Below the pieces are notes generated by a model. That model saw only the letters and a list, made by a program, of their open reading frames with translations. It searched no databases and was not told the DNA's origin. From the NCBI RefSeq assembly GCF_902167635.1, contig NZ_CABHMS010000001.1, positions 186,001 through 250,000 of the forward strand: a stretch of 64,000 nt of DNA, in the 5' to 3' direction. Positions within the stretch are counted from its first letter, which is position 1. Every line of letters starts with the position of its first letter. Below are positions 24,139 through 33,678 of the stretch, piece by piece. The stretch comes from Chitinophaga vietnamensis (GTDB lineage: Bacteria > Bacteroidota > Bacteroidia > Chitinophagales > Chitinophagaceae). A program made the position numbers and the translations under genes.

Positions 24139-27021
24139 TTAAATTCCCAGCTCCTTTTTGAGGAATCGGGCGGTATGGCTATCCTTGCAGGCGCTCACCT
24201 GTTCCGGCGTGCCTGTGCAAAGGATGGTGCCGCCGCCTCCGCCGCCTTCAGGGCCGAGGTCCACGATGTAATCCGCCATCTTGATCACATCCAGGTTATG
24301 CTCTATGACCAGTACAGTATTGCCACGGTCCACCAATTTACCCAGTACGTTCATCAACAGTTGAATATCCTGGAAATGCAGACCTGTAGTAGGTTCATCG
24401 AGTATATAGATGGTTTTACCGGTATCTTTTTTAGACAGCTCCGTGGCCAGTTTCACACGCTGCGCTTCGCCACCGCTCAGCGTTACGGCCGACTGTCCCA
24501 GGGTGATATATCCCAAACCCACTTCCTGCAAGGTTTTGATCTTGCGGTAGATCCAAGGTACCGGTTGAAAAAATTCTACGGCTTCATCTACCGTCATATC
24601 CAATACATCGGAGATAGATTTGCCTTTGTAGCGTATTTCCAGCGTTTCACGATTGTAACGGCGGCCATTACATTTTTCGCAGTGCACATATACGTCCGGC
24701 AGGAAGTTCATTTCGATCACGCGCATACCACCACCTTCACAAACATCACAGCGGCCGGTTTTTACGTTGAAAGAAAAGCGGCCTGCGTTGTAGCCGCGGA
24801 TCTTGGCTTCCGGCACCTGTGCAAACAGGGTGCGGATATCCGTAAAGAAGCCACAGTAAGTAGCCGGATTGCTGCGCGGCGTACGGCCGATGGGCGATTG
24901 ATCGATCTCTATCACCTTGTCGATATGCTCCAGGCCTTTGATGCTTTTGTAGGGCATCGGCACCAGTTTGGAATCGTAGGCGTGTTTGGAAAGGATCGGA
25001 TACAGTGTTTCGTTGATCAGCGTAGACTTGCCACTGCCGGAAACGCCGGTCACGCAAATGAAGGTGCCGAGCGGCAGTTTGATGCTCACATTCTTCAGAT
25101 TGTTGCCGGTGGCGCCTTTCAGCTCAAGGAAGTTGCCATTGCCTTTGCGGCGTTCGGCTGGTATTTCCATGGCGCGCTGGCCATTGAGATAGCCCGCTGT
25201 GGGTGTATTGAGTTTCAGTATTTCTTCAGGAGTACCCTGCCCGATGATCTGGCCGCCGTGAATACCGGCGCCAGGGCCGATATCCACGAGATGATCTGCA
25301 TGCAGCATGATGTCTTTGTCGTGCTCCACTACGATCACGGTATTACCCATCTCTTTCAGGTTGCGCAGCGCATCGATGAGTTGCATATTGTCGCGCTGAT
25401 GCAGCCCGATGCTGGGCTCATCAAGGATATACGTAATGCCCATCAGCTGTGAGCCGATCTGCGTGGCGAGGCGGATACGTTGCGATTCGCCGCCGCTGAG
25501 CGTGCGGGTAGGCCTGTTCAGGGTGAGGTAGTTCAAACCCACGTTGAGCAGGAATCCCAGGCGTTCGCGGATTTCTTTCAGGATATCTTTCGCAATAACA
25601 TTCTGTTTATTTTCAAGACGGTCTTCGATGTGGCTGAACCATTGGAACAGTTTGTCGAGGTCCATATTGCCCAGTTCCGCGATGTTCTTCTCATCTACTT
25701 TGAAGAAGAGGCTTTCTTTTTTCAGGCGGGCGCCGTTACATTCCGGGCAGGTGCTGAGTTTCATGAAACCTTCGGCCCAGCTGCGGACGTAGTCGGAAGA
25801 GCTGTCGTTGAAATAGCGGCGCACCATATTCACTACGCCCTCATATTCGGCGGATGGCGTTTCACCATTGCCATTGCTATCGGAGAAATCCATATCCACT
25901 TCCAGTTTGCCGTTCTCGTCGCCGAAGAGGAGCATGTTGAGGGCTTTCTGAGGGATATCGGAGATGGGCGCGGTAAGGGAGAATTTATATTTCTTCGAGA
26001 GTTGCTGTACCTGTTTGAAGGTGAAGGTATCGCGGGCTTCTCCAAGTGGTTTAAGGCCGCCATCGTTGAGGGATACGCTGTAATCGGGGATCACTTCATC
26101 CATATCGATCTGGTAGATGGTGCCAAGGCCCTTGCATCGCGGGCAGGCGCCATAGGGAGAGTTGAAGGAGAAGGTATTGGGCGATGGCTCTTCGTACGAC
26201 AGGCCGGTATCTTCACACATCAACTGTTTACTGTACTGGCTGATCTTTCCGCTGTCGTTATCCATAATGAAGAGCAGCCCTTTGCCCATGGTGAGGGCTT
26301 TCTGGACGCTCTGGCTGATGCGCACGCGGGCATCTTCCTGCACCTGTATGCGGTCTATCACCAGTTCAATATCGTGTATCTTGTAACGATCTACCTGCAT
26401 TCTTTCTTTCAGGTCGAGTATCTCGCCGTCTACACGAACTTTGAGATATCCCTGTTTGCGGACCTGTTCGAAGAGTTCGCGGTAATGCCCTTTACGGCCG
26501 CGGATAAGCGGCGCGAGCACCACAAGTTTTTTCTTGTTGTAATGTTTGAAGAGATGTTCGATGATCTCTTCTTCCGAGAAGCGCGTCATGCGCTTGTTGG
26601 TATTGTAGGAGTAGGCGATACCTATGCGCGCATATAGCAAGCGGAGGAAATCGTATATCTCCGTGATGGTGCCAACGGTAGACCGTGGATTTTTGTTGGT
26701 AGTTTTTTGTTCGATGGAGATGACGGGAGATAGTCCGGTGATCTTGTCCACGTCGGGCCTTTCCATATCGCCGATGAACTGGCGCGCGTAGGCGGAAAAG
26801 CTTTCCATATAGCGGCGCTGGCCTTCCGCGTAGATGGTATCGAATGCCAGCGATGATTTGCCGCTGCCGCTGATACCGGTAATTACCACCAGTTTATTCT
26901 TAGGTAATTGCAGGTCCAGGTTTTTCAGGTTATGCTCCCTGGCGCCAAATACAGCGATCTGATCGTCTGCCGGAAGCGTTTCTGCTGCAACAACGGGTAC
27001 ATTCTCTTTTTTCTTTGCCAT
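24139..27021 (-). CDS. uvrA: Excinuclease ABC subunit A
   Basis: A 960-residue UvrA, the damage sensor of nucleotide excision repair. Both ABC modules are complete: Walker A GISGSGKSS near residue 50 and GVSGSGKST near 665; signatures LSGGESQRIRLA and LSGGEAQRVKLA; Walker B YILDEPSIGLHQRDN and YILDEPTTGLHFQD. Zinc-binding Cys pairs are visible at CPRCKGLG, CPECNGAR, CDVCEGGG and CEKCNGRR. The EGQRRYMESFSAYARQF segment typical of UvrA follows the first Walker A. Length is normal. Two small envelope genes follow closely downstream. Long open frames on the opposite strand (481 and 385 codons) are shadows. Confidence 0.98.
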   Translation of the reverse strand: MAKKKENVPVVAAETLPADDQIAVFGAREHNLKNLDLQLPKNKLVVITGISGSGKSSLAFDTIYAEGQRRYMESFSAYARQFIGDMERPDVDKITGLSPVISIEQKTTNKNPRSTVGTITEIYDFLRLLYARIGIAYSYNTNKRMTRFSEEEIIEHLFKHYNKKKLVVLAPLIRGRKGHYRELFEQVRKQGYLKVRVDGEILDLKERMQVDRYKIHDIELVIDRIQVQEDARVRISQSVQKALTMGKGLLFIMDNDSGKISQYSKQLMCEDTGLSYEEPSPNTFSFNSPYGACPRCKGLGTIYQIDMDEVIPDYSVSLNDGGLKPLGEARDTFTFKQVQQLSKKYKFSLTAPISDIPQKALNMLLFGDENGKLEVDMDFSDSNGNGETPSAEYEGVVNMVRRYFNDSSSDYVRSWAEGFMKLSTCPECNGARLKKESLFFKVDEKNIAELGNMDLDKLFQWFSHIEDRLENKQNVIAKDILKEIRERLGFLLNVGLNYLTLNRPTRTLSGGESQRIRLATQIGSQLMGITYILDEPSIGLHQRDNMQLIDALRNLKEMGNTVIVVEHDKDIMLHADHLVDIGPGAGIHGGQIIGQGTPEEILKLNTPTAGYLNGQRAMEIPAERRKGNGNFLELKGATGNNLKNVSIKLPLGTFICVTGVSGSGKSTLINETLYPILSKHAYDSKLVPMPYKSIKGLEHIDKVIEIDQSPIGRTPRSNPATYCGFFTDIRTLFAQVPEAKIRGYNAGRFSFNVKTGRCDVCEGGGMRVIEMNFLPDVYVHCEKCNGRRYNRETLEIRYKGKSISDVLDMTVDEAVEFFQPVPWIYRKIKTLQEVGLGYITLGQSAVTLSGGEAQRVKLATELSKKDTGKTIYILDEPTTGLHFQDIQLLMNVLGKLVDRGNTVLVIEHNLDVIKMADYIVDLGPEGGGGGGTILCTGTPEQVSACKDSHTARFLKKELGI

Positions 27022-27144
27022 AAGTCTTTACAGTCCACTAGCTACGTTCACGTGTTAAATGAATAGTTTCCAGGTTAGCAGCATCTTGAGAAACAGGTGA
27101 ACGGTGAACAGGAATTAAGCTACTAAATTACGAATTACGGATTA

Positions 27145-27184
27145 AAAATTACGGCCCTCACGATATCGTGAGGGCCGTAATTTT
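27145..27184 (-). terminator. Perfect 40-bp palindrome after fabF
   Basis: Arms of 20 bases (27145-27164 and 27165-27184) with no spacer: AAAATTACGGCCCTCACGAT and its complement. On the minus strand it lies 20 bases after the fabF stop and ends in a T-rich stretch. The preceding ATTACG-type words resemble the 13.6-kb inverted repeat. Confidence 0.8.
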
Positions 27185-27203
27185 ATAAATAGCAATTATA
27201 ACC

Positions 27204-28466
27204 TTATGCTTTATATTTTTTGAACACGACGATGGCGTTGTGGCCGCCGAAGCCGAAAGTGTTGCTCATGGCGATGTTCACCGGACGTTGCTGTGCTTTG
27301 CCGAGGGTGAGGTTCAGGTTGGTGGGGATACCTTCGCCGAGTTCTTTGGTATTGATAGTTGGCGGAACGATATCTTCCTGGGTTGCTTTAATACAGGCGA
27401 TGGCTTCAATAGCGCCGGCAGCGCCCAGCAGGTGGCCTGTCATGGATTTGGTGCCGCTGATATTGAGTTTTTCCGCATGTTCGCCGAAGGCGGTTACGAT
27501 GGCTTTCAGTTCGCTGATATCGCCAACAGGTGTGGAGGTGGTGTGGGTGTTGATGTAATCCACATCGGCAGTAGTGATGCCGGCATCTTCCAGTGCCTGC
27601 TCCATACCGAGTCTGGCGCCGAGGCCTTCCGGATGGGTAGCGGTGAGGTGATAGGCGTCGCAGGTCATGGCGCCGCCGATCATTTCACCATAGATGGTAG
27701 CACCTCTTTTTACAGCGTGCTCATATTCTTCGAGGATGATAGCGCCAGCGCCTTCGCCCATTACAAAACCATCACGGTCAGCATCGAAAGGACGGGAAGC
27801 GGTAGACGGATCATCATTGCGGGTAGACAATGCTTTGAGGGCGTTGAAGCCGGCGATGCCCGCACGGGTAACCGGAGCTTCGGAGCCGCCGGCCACAATT
27901 ACGTTGGCTTTGCCCAGGCGGATGTAGTTGAAAGCGTCCACCAGTGCGCTGCTGGAAGAAGCGCAGGCAGAAACTGTACAGAAGTTGATACCCATGAAAC
28001 CGTATTTCATCGCTATCTGTCCGGCAGCGATGTCAGAGATCAGTTTCGGAATAAAGAAAGGGTTGAATTTAGGCACAAAGTTGCTCTGTGTAAATTCCAC
28101 GATCTGTTCTTCGAAGGTGAGCATGCCACCGTTGCCGGAAGCCCAGATCACGCCTATTTTTGTTTTGTCAATTCTTTCCTTGTCGAGGCCGGCATCTATC
28201 ACCGCTTCATGCGCCGCTGCCATGGCATACTGCGTGAAGTTGTCCATTTTGCGGGCTTCTTTCTTCTCCATGTATTTCTCCACATCAAAATCCTTCACTT
28301 CACAGGCAAACTTGGTCTTGAATTCAGTTGTGTCGAACTTGGTGATCGGACCAGCGCCACTTACGCCAGCCTTCAAGTTGCTCCAAAAAGTATTTACATC
28401 ATTCCCGATAGGAGTTAGTGCTCCCAGGCCGGTAACCACAACCCTTTTCAGTGTAACAGTACGCAT
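27204..28466 (-). CDS. fabF: Beta-ketoacyl-ACP synthase II
   Basis: A 420-residue condensing enzyme of fatty acid elongation. It begins LKRVVVTGLGALTPIGNDV. The catalytic triad is intact: Cys in TVSACASSSSALVDAF near residue 169, His in INTHTTSTPVGD near 304 and His in SMTGHLLGAAGAIEA near 343, followed by NTFGFGGHNA near the C-terminus. FabF extends acyl-ACP chains and is cytoplasmic. No acpP gene is adjacent, unlike the common fab cluster order. A desaturase gene lies upstream on the same strand but is separated by its own terminator and the fabF promoter. Confidence 0.97.
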   Translation of the reverse strand: MRTVTLKRVVVTGLGALTPIGNDVNTFWSNLKAGVSGAGPITKFDTTEFKTKFACEVKDFDVEKYMEKKEARKMDNFTQYAMAAAHEAVIDAGLDKERIDKTKIGVIWASGNGGMLTFEEQIVEFTQSNFVPKFNPFFIPKLISDIAAGQIAMKYGFMGINFCTVSACASSSSALVDAFNYIRLGKANVIVAGGSEAPVTRAGIAGFNALKALSTRNDDPSTASRPFDADRDGFVMGEGAGAIILEEYEHAVKRGATIYGEMIGGAMTCDAYHLTATHPEGLGARLGMEQALEDAGITTADVDYINTHTTSTPVGDISELKAIVTAFGEHAEKLNISGTKSMTGHLLGAAGAIEAIACIKATQEDIVPPTINTKELGEGIPTNLNLTLGKAQQRPVNIAMSNTFGFGGHNAIVVFKKYKA

Positions 28467-28497
28467 ATTTTTTACTTTAATAAAAAAAGTTAGAGCG

Positions 28498-28505
28498 CAA
28501 ATTTA
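28498..28505 (-). promoter_or_regulatory. Likely -7 element for fabF
   Basis: Read on the minus strand this is TAAATTTG, an exact TAnnTTTG match, 31 bases ahead of the start codon. No clear TTG lies upstream. Confidence 0.5.
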
Positions 28506-28615
28506 GTTACTTATTGTTATGAATAAGCATATTCATTAAGATAATATCACATAACTTTCAGCGAGATCGTTCGAAATGTAGTGTGGTGGCTGATTTGATC
28601 CGATTTTACGATGTT

Positions 28616-28653
28616 AAAAATAAAGGGCAGCCAATCTGGCTGCCCTTTATTTC
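28616..28653 (-). terminator. Rho-independent terminator of the desaturase gene
   Basis: Fifteen-bp perfect stem (28618-28632 with 28638-28652) with an AATCT loop, core GGGCAGCC / GGCTGCCC, with A/T tails on both sides. Confidence 0.85.
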
Positions 28654-28660
28654 AATTATG

Positions 28661-29731
28661 TTACGCCGCTGCCAGCGAGGGTTCCGGCGCCACGGCTATA
28701 CGCTGTGTTCTCTTTTTCAGGAAAGAAATGATTTCTGCATCGGAAGAAAATTTATTCCCGATATCCACAAAATGTTTGGCCAGCAGGTCATAGCGTTTAG
28801 ACATCAGCCATAGCCATACGTGCAGGAAGTGGATACCGTCGAATACAATGGCGTCATTATTTACATACTCTTGCAAGGTGTTGCGGAAAAATACCGGGTG
28901 CTCGGTCCAGTGCATAGACGGTTTTATGTGGTGGCTGATATGATAGCCATCATTCCAGCACTTGTGGTTATATTTTGTATTGATACAGGTGATGCTGTTC
29001 ATGTACGGATTTTCCGGCGCTTCAGCGGAGATGAACGCATGTTGCGCCCAGTTGCCCACCATCATAATAATACGGGAGATGATGAAGGGGAGAATGAAAA
29101 CCACGAAAGTAGCGGGGAAGTTGATGAACGACAACCCGATGCAACCTGCAATGAACAGGAGCTCGCCACGTACAGAGCGCATGAGCAAACGCTTCCGCTT
29201 CTTGCGCACGAAATACATCGCCAGGTGATAGATACCGGCAAAAATGAAACTGCCCAGGTAATGCAGGAAGCCACGCAGTGAATCACGCTGGTACGACATT
29301 GTGGAGCTTTCATCTTCCGGCATATTATTTTCGGGATGGTGCATCCCGATATGATGACTGTAATACGTCTCCGGCGTTTGCCCGAATAATGGGCCGATCA
29401 CCCAGGGGAGGTAGTGGTTGAGCAGCTGGTACTTGCGGTCAAAGAAAACGCGGTGACTGGTGCAATGCAGCATCAAACCAAAAGGACCTTTGAATACCAC
29501 ATTATTAAAGTACTGGTAAGCGATAGCGGCTATCCACCATATCCATCCGTTCACATTGGGCAGGTACAGCAATATTGCCAAAGGCCATAAGGTAAAGGTG
29601 ATCCTTAATGTCAGGTACACAAACGGAAGATCGCGTTCATCTTTGATAAAGCGCTTGAAAAAACGATCCATGACTGATTCCTGTTCTGGTTTCACATACA
29701 CAGGGTCCGAAAGTTGCAAAAGTTGCTTCAT
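28661..29731 (-). CDS. Fatty acid desaturase family membrane protein
   Basis: A 356-residue integral membrane di-iron enzyme. The three histidine boxes are present: HCTSHR near residue 91, HHIGMHHPEN near 130, and HISHHIKPSMHWTEHP near 263. Hydrophobic segments lie around 43-80, 160-178, 195-225. The family introduces double bonds into, or hydroxylates, acyl chains in the membrane. Placement upstream of fabF (own terminator between them) fits a lipid-related neighbourhood. The exact reaction cannot be told from the sequence. Confidence 0.9.
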   Translation of the reverse strand: MKQLLQLSDPVYVKPEQESVMDRFFKRFIKDERDLPFVYLTLRITFTLWPLAILLYLPNVNGWIWWIAAIAYQYFNNVVFKGPFGLMLHCTSHRVFFDRKYQLLNHYLPWVIGPLFGQTPETYYSHHIGMHHPENNMPEDESSTMSYQRDSLRGFLHYLGSFIFAGIYHLAMYFVRKKRKRLLMRSVRGELLFIAGCIGLSFINFPATFVVFILPFIISRIIMMVGNWAQHAFISAEAPENPYMNSITCINTKYNHKCWNDGYHISHHIKPSMHWTEHPVFFRNTLQEYVNNDAIVFDGIHFLHVWLWLMSKRYDLLAKHFVDIGNKFSSDAEIISFLKKRTQRIAVAPEPSLAAA

Positions 29732-29992
29732 AATATTACAGTGTAAGTTGGCTGCTCCAGTACTACCAGTTGTTACATGGCATGAAATCGCCGGTTTAAA
29801 CTACGATAACGAACGCTCATCTCTCATTATTATCCAGCTATGGCTCAATATACGCATTTTAACAGGGGTTTAGCAGTTATTTCCCTTTATTTTGGTAATT
29901 TTCGCCGCAGCATACCGGAGTAATTCCGGGAAATGGCAACATATGCACGTGTCACGGTATGCAGTGAAATCAATCAAATCACTTTCAGGAAC

Positions 29993-31009
29993 ATGAAGAG
30001 ACTGACCCTCAAAGATGTGGCTAAAATGGCCGGGGTAGCGCCTTCCACGGTATCGTTCGTGCTGAATGGCAAGGGAAAGCAGATGCGCATCCGCGATGAG
30101 GTATCCGCGAAGATCATGCAGGTAGTGGAGAAATCCGGCTACGAACCCCATCGTGTGGCAGTGAACCTGCGCACCGGCCAATCGAAAACTTTAGGCCTCA
30201 TCGTAGAAAGTATTTCGGGCAGCTTTTTCGCCAGTCTTGCCAAGACCATCGAAACGGAAGCAGAGAAGATGGGCTACAACGTGGTGTATTGCAGCACGGA
30301 AAACAATGCTCAGAAAGGAGGAGAACTGATACGCATGCTGGGGCGCCAGATGGTAGACGGTTACCTGATCACGCCCGCTCCAGGTATGGAAAAGGAGATA
30401 CAACAACTCGTTAACCAGCACAAGCCCGTTGTGCTGATGGATAGCTACTTTCCAGCCATTAAAGCGCCTTATGTGCTTGTCGATAATTTCAATGGCGTGA
30501 TGCAGGGCATGGAACACCTGATCAAAAAAGGATTTAACAAGATCGCTTTTGTAACGGTAGATGTGAAGCTCATCCAGCTGGACGAGCGTCTGCGCGGCTA
30601 TACGAGCGCCCTCAAAAAACATCATATCCCCTATAAAAAGAAATTCGTTCATCAGCTGCAATACCACCGCCAGCGCGAAGATTCATTGAAAGAGCTGCAA
30701 GCCTTTATCGAAAACAATCCCGAAATAGATGCGATCTTTTTCGCTACCAACTATCTCGGTATCCTCGGACTGGAAGCTATCGGCCATCTCGGGCTGCGCA
30801 TGCCGCAGGACCTGTCGGTGATCTGTTTCGACGACCATGATATCTTCCGCCTGTACCCTCCCGGTATTTCGGTGATCGAACAACCCATAGAAGGGATCGC
30901 CCGCACCGCGATAGAACTGCTGATGCACCAGCTGGACAAACGCCGCGGGCCCGCCAAAAGCACGCAGGTGGCCCTTCCCGGCCGCTTTATTATCCGGGGA
31001 TCTGCCTGA
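29993..31009 (+). CDS. LacI family transcriptional regulator
   Basis: A 338-residue regulator. The N-terminal helix-turn-helix is clear: LTLKDVAKMAGVAPSTVSFV (residues 3-22) and the hinge segment GYEPHRVAVNLRTGQSKTLG. A periplasmic-binding-protein-like sugar domain follows from about 62 (LIVESISGSFFASLAKTIE), with ICFDDHDIFRLYPPGISVIE near the end. The start at 29993 puts the DNA-binding domain at the N-terminus; a frame extension to 29933 has no support. Two GH92 mannosidase genes follow on the same strand, so it probably responds to mannosides or another sugar and controls them. Confidence 0.93.
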   Translation: MKRLTLKDVAKMAGVAPSTVSFVLNGKGKQMRIRDEVSAKIMQVVEKSGYEPHRVAVNLRTGQSKTLGLIVESISGSFFASLAKTIETEAEKMGYNVVYCSTENNAQKGGELIRMLGRQMVDGYLITPAPGMEKEIQQLVNQHKPVVLMDSYFPAIKAPYVLVDNFNGVMQGMEHLIKKGFNKIAFVTVDVKLIQLDERLRGYTSALKKHHIPYKKKFVHQLQYHRQREDSLKELQAFIENNPEIDAIFFATNYLGILGLEAIGHLGLRMPQDLSVICFDDHDIFRLYPPGISVIEQPIEGIARTAIELLMHQLDKRRGPAKSTQVALPGRFIIRGSA

Positions 31010-31040
31010 GCAGCTCTCCCCGGAAAAAATTTCCGGAATA

Positions 31041-31073
31041 TTGACAAATGATCAGAAAATATTTATACTTTTA
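31041..31073 (+). promoter_or_regulatory. Possible promoter of the first GH92 gene
   Basis: TTG (31041-31043) and TACTTTTA (31066-31073) with 22 bases between. The -7 element differs from the consensus in its last base and the spacer is long, as in a regulated promoter. The leader to the ATG at 31181 is about 100 bases. Confidence 0.4.
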
Positions 31074-31180
31074 ATTCCAGGCTTAGTGAGAGATAGTAAT
31101 AGAAGGATTCTCAAGAATCTTTTTTTTAGATACCTATGCTAAATCGATTTTGTAAAAAGTTTTCCATTATAAAAGCAAGT

Positions 31181-33472
31181 ATGAAAAAAGTTGGATTGTT
31201 AGCAGCCGCTTTATTAGGTTTGCATGCCGCCCAGGCACAAACCGTTAATAAGGTCACCGAACCGGTGGAATGGGTGAACACCCTGATGGGCACGGATTCT
31301 AAAGTGAGTTTATCGAACGGTAACACCTATCCCGCCATCGCCCTCCCCTGGGGCATGAATTGCTGGATGTCACAGACAAATGTAATGGGCAACGGATGGG
31401 CATATCAGTACACCGCCGACAAGATCAGAGGCTTCAAACAAACGCACCAACCTTCTCCCTGGATCAACGACTATGGCCAGTTTGCTGTAATGCCCGTAAC
31501 AGGCAACGTGAAATATAATCAAAATGCGCGCGCCAGCTGGTTCTCCCATAAATCAGAAACAGCGAAACCTTACTATTACAGCGTATACCTCGCCGATCCG
31601 GATGTGACCACCGAGATCACTCCCACGGAAAGGGCCGCACAACTGCGTTTCACCTATCCCGCCACCGACAGCGCCTTCCTCGTGGTAGACGCTTTCGATA
31701 AAGGCTCTTATATCAAGATCATCCCGCAGGAAAAAAAGATCATCGGCTACACCACTAAAAACAGTGGCGGCGTACCATCTAACTTTAAAAATTATTTCGT
31801 CATCTATTTTGATAAACCATTCACGGTAGCCCGCACCTGGCACGACTCGGTGCTGTCGCTCAACAAACTGGAAGAGCAGGCCGACCACAGCGGCGCCGTA
31901 GTAGGCTTCCGCACCGCGAAAGGTGAAAAGGTAACCATCAAAACCGCTTCCTCTTTCATCAGCTTTGAACAGGCAGAACTGAACCTGCAACGCGAAATCG
32001 GCAACGATGCTTTTGATGTCACCCGTCAGAAAGCAAAAGATATATGGAACAAAGAGCTTGGCCGTCTTGCCATAGAAGGCGGCTCGCCCGAACAAGTGCG
32101 CACCTTCTATTCTTCACTGTACCGTGTATTGCTCTTCCCGCGCAAGTTCTATGAGCTGAATGCTAAAAATGAAGTGGTACATTACAGCCCTTATAACGGA
32201 CAAACCCTGCCCGGCTATATGTTCACCGACAATGGCTTCTGGGACACCTTCCGTGCCGTACATCCTTTCTTTACACTGATGTATCCCAAGCTCAGCGCAC
32301 ACATCATGGAAGGACTGGCCAACGCCTATAAAGAAAGCGGCTGGCTGCCGGAATGGGCCAGCCCCGGCCATCGCGATTGCATGGTAGGTTCCAACTCCGC
32401 CTCCCTCATTGCCGATGCTTACCTGAAAGGCATCCGCGGGTATGATATCAACACGCTCTACGAAGCCATCCTGAAAAATACAGAAAACGAAGGCCCGCTC
32501 AGCTCTGTAGGCCGCCTCGGCGTAAAATACTATAACACCTTAGGCTATATTCCCTACGATGTGAACATCAACGAAAATGCCGCCCGTACACTGGAATATG
32601 CCTATGATGATTTCACCATCCTCCAGCTGGCCAAAGCCCTGAAACGCCCGCAGGCAGAGATCGAGCGCTTTACCAAACGCTCCCAGAATTTCCGCAATCT
32701 CTTCGATCCGGAAACAAAACTGATGCGAGGTAAAAATAAAGACGGCAAATTCGCCACACCTTTCAACCCCTTCAAATGGGGCGATGCCTTCACAGAAGGC
32801 AACGCCTGGCACTATACCTGGTCTGTATTCCACGATATTAATGCGCTGTCTGACCTGATGGGAGGCAAAGACCAGTTTGTGAAGATGCTGGATTCGGTTT
32901 TCAATATGCCACCCGTATTCGATGAAAGCTACTATGGCACCGTGATCCACGAGATCCGTGAAATGCAGATCATGAACATGGGCCAGTATGCGCACGGCAA
33001 TCAGCCCATCCAGCACATGATCTATCTTTATAACTATGCCGGCCAACCCTGGAAAACACAATACTGGGTGCGCCAGGTAATGGAGAAATTGTACAAAGCT
33101 ACACCTGATGGTTATTGCGGTGATGAAGATAATGGCCAAACTTCCGCCTGGTATGTGTTTTCAGCGATGGGCTTCTATCCTGTTTGTCCGGGTACGCAGC
33201 AATATGTGCTCGGCACGCCGCTCTTCTCCAAACTCACTCTCACGATGGAAGATGGTAAGAAGATGGTGATCTCTGCACCTGGCAATAGCGATAAAAACCT
33301 GTATGTGCAAAGTGCAGCGCTTAACGGTCAGGCATATACGAAAAACTGGATCGGCCACGATGATCTGCAAAAAGGAGGATCACTTGTTTTCAAAATGGGC
33401 GCTACCCCTGAAAAGACAAGAGGCACACAGCCTGCGGCCTATCCGTATTCTTATTCAACAGCCAATAAATAA
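31181..33472 (+). CDS. GH92 family alpha-mannosidase (first copy, H-E motif)
   Basis: A 763-residue secreted glycosidase. Signal peptide MKKVGLLAAALLGLHAAQAQ; then VEWVNTLMGTDSK, the GH92 N-terminal beta-sandwich start; the catalytic (alpha/alpha) domain contains TEGNAWHYTW with Glu539, a His590-Glu591 pair, AHGNQPIQHMIYLYN and GDEDNGQTSAWYVFSAMGFY with Asp648 and Asp650. From memory of the characterised enzyme BT3990, the acid is Glu533, the 1,2-specificity pair is His584-Glu585 and the base candidates are Asp642/644; the offsets here are identical (51, 109, 111). So an alpha-1,2-mannosidase is predicted; it needs calcium and acts in the periplasm or outside. A GH92 paralogue follows; no SusC/SusD genes are near. 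Confidence 0.93.
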   Translation: MKKVGLLAAALLGLHAAQAQTVNKVTEPVEWVNTLMGTDSKVSLSNGNTYPAIALPWGMNCWMSQTNVMGNGWAYQYTADKIRGFKQTHQPSPWINDYGQFAVMPVTGNVKYNQNARASWFSHKSETAKPYYYSVYLADPDVTTEITPTERAAQLRFTYPATDSAFLVVDAFDKGSYIKIIPQEKKIIGYTTKNSGGVPSNFKNYFVIYFDKPFTVARTWHDSVLSLNKLEEQADHSGAVVGFRTAKGEKVTIKTASSFISFEQAELNLQREIGNDAFDVTRQKAKDIWNKELGRLAIEGGSPEQVRTFYSSLYRVLLFPRKFYELNAKNEVVHYSPYNGQTLPGYMFTDNGFWDTFRAVHPFFTLMYPKLSAHIMEGLANAYKESGWLPEWASPGHRDCMVGSNSASLIADAYLKGIRGYDINTLYEAILKNTENEGPLSSVGRLGVKYYNTLGYIPYDVNINENAARTLEYAYDDFTILQLAKALKRPQAEIERFTKRSQNFRNLFDPETKLMRGKNKDGKFATPFNPFKWGDAFTEGNAWHYTWSVFHDINALSDLMGGKDQFVKMLDSVFNMPPVFDESYYGTVIHEIREMQIMNMGQYAHGNQPIQHMIYLYNYAGQPWKTQYWVRQVMEKLYKATPDGYCGDEDNGQTSAWYVFSAMGFYPVCPGTQQYVLGTPLFSKLTLTMEDGKKMVISAPGNSDKNLYVQSAALNGQAYTKNWIGHDDLQKGGSLVFKMGATPEKTRGTQPAAYPYSYSTANK

Positions 33473-33521
33473 CGGCATAGAAATGGTCTCTAAACGATTT
33501 CATTGTTCACTGTAAATGATT

Positions 33522-33549
33522 CATCCCGATTCTTCGGGATGTAATTTTT
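33522..33549 (+). terminator. Small hairpin after the first GH92 gene
   Basis: CATCCCGA / TCGGGATG with a TTCT loop, followed by TAATTTTTC. Probable rho-independent terminator, directly abutting the left arm of a longer inverted repeat. Confidence 0.7.
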
Positions 33550-33658
33550 CACGCAAAGCAGCGTAAGGAGCAAAGCAGCCAAGAGCGCGCGAAGCGCGCA
33601 GATAAAATAAGCAAGTGCGCCCTTTGCAGCTTTGCTCCTTACGCTGCTCTGCGTGAAA
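33547..33658. repeat. Inverted repeat between the GH92 genes (30-bp arms)
   Basis: Arms 33547-33576 and 33629-33658 are complementary with one mismatch; their words are CGCAAAGCAGCG and AAGGAGCAAAGC. Inside lies a smaller hairpin GCGCGC-GAA-GCGCGC (33585-33599). It fills most of the gap between the two mannosidase genes and may decouple their expression. Confidence 0.85.
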
Positions 33659-33678
33659 TAAAACAAAAAACATTCAAC

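Noticed and set aside
31019-31036. CCGGAAA-AAA-TTTCCGG hairpin after the LacI gene as a terminator
   Set aside because: Short stem without a T run; it may equally be chance or part of the next promoter region, so it is not listed.
33577-33628. Possible small RNA between the GH92 genes
   Set aside because: The stem-loop structure is explained by the inverted repeat, and there is no promoter inside.
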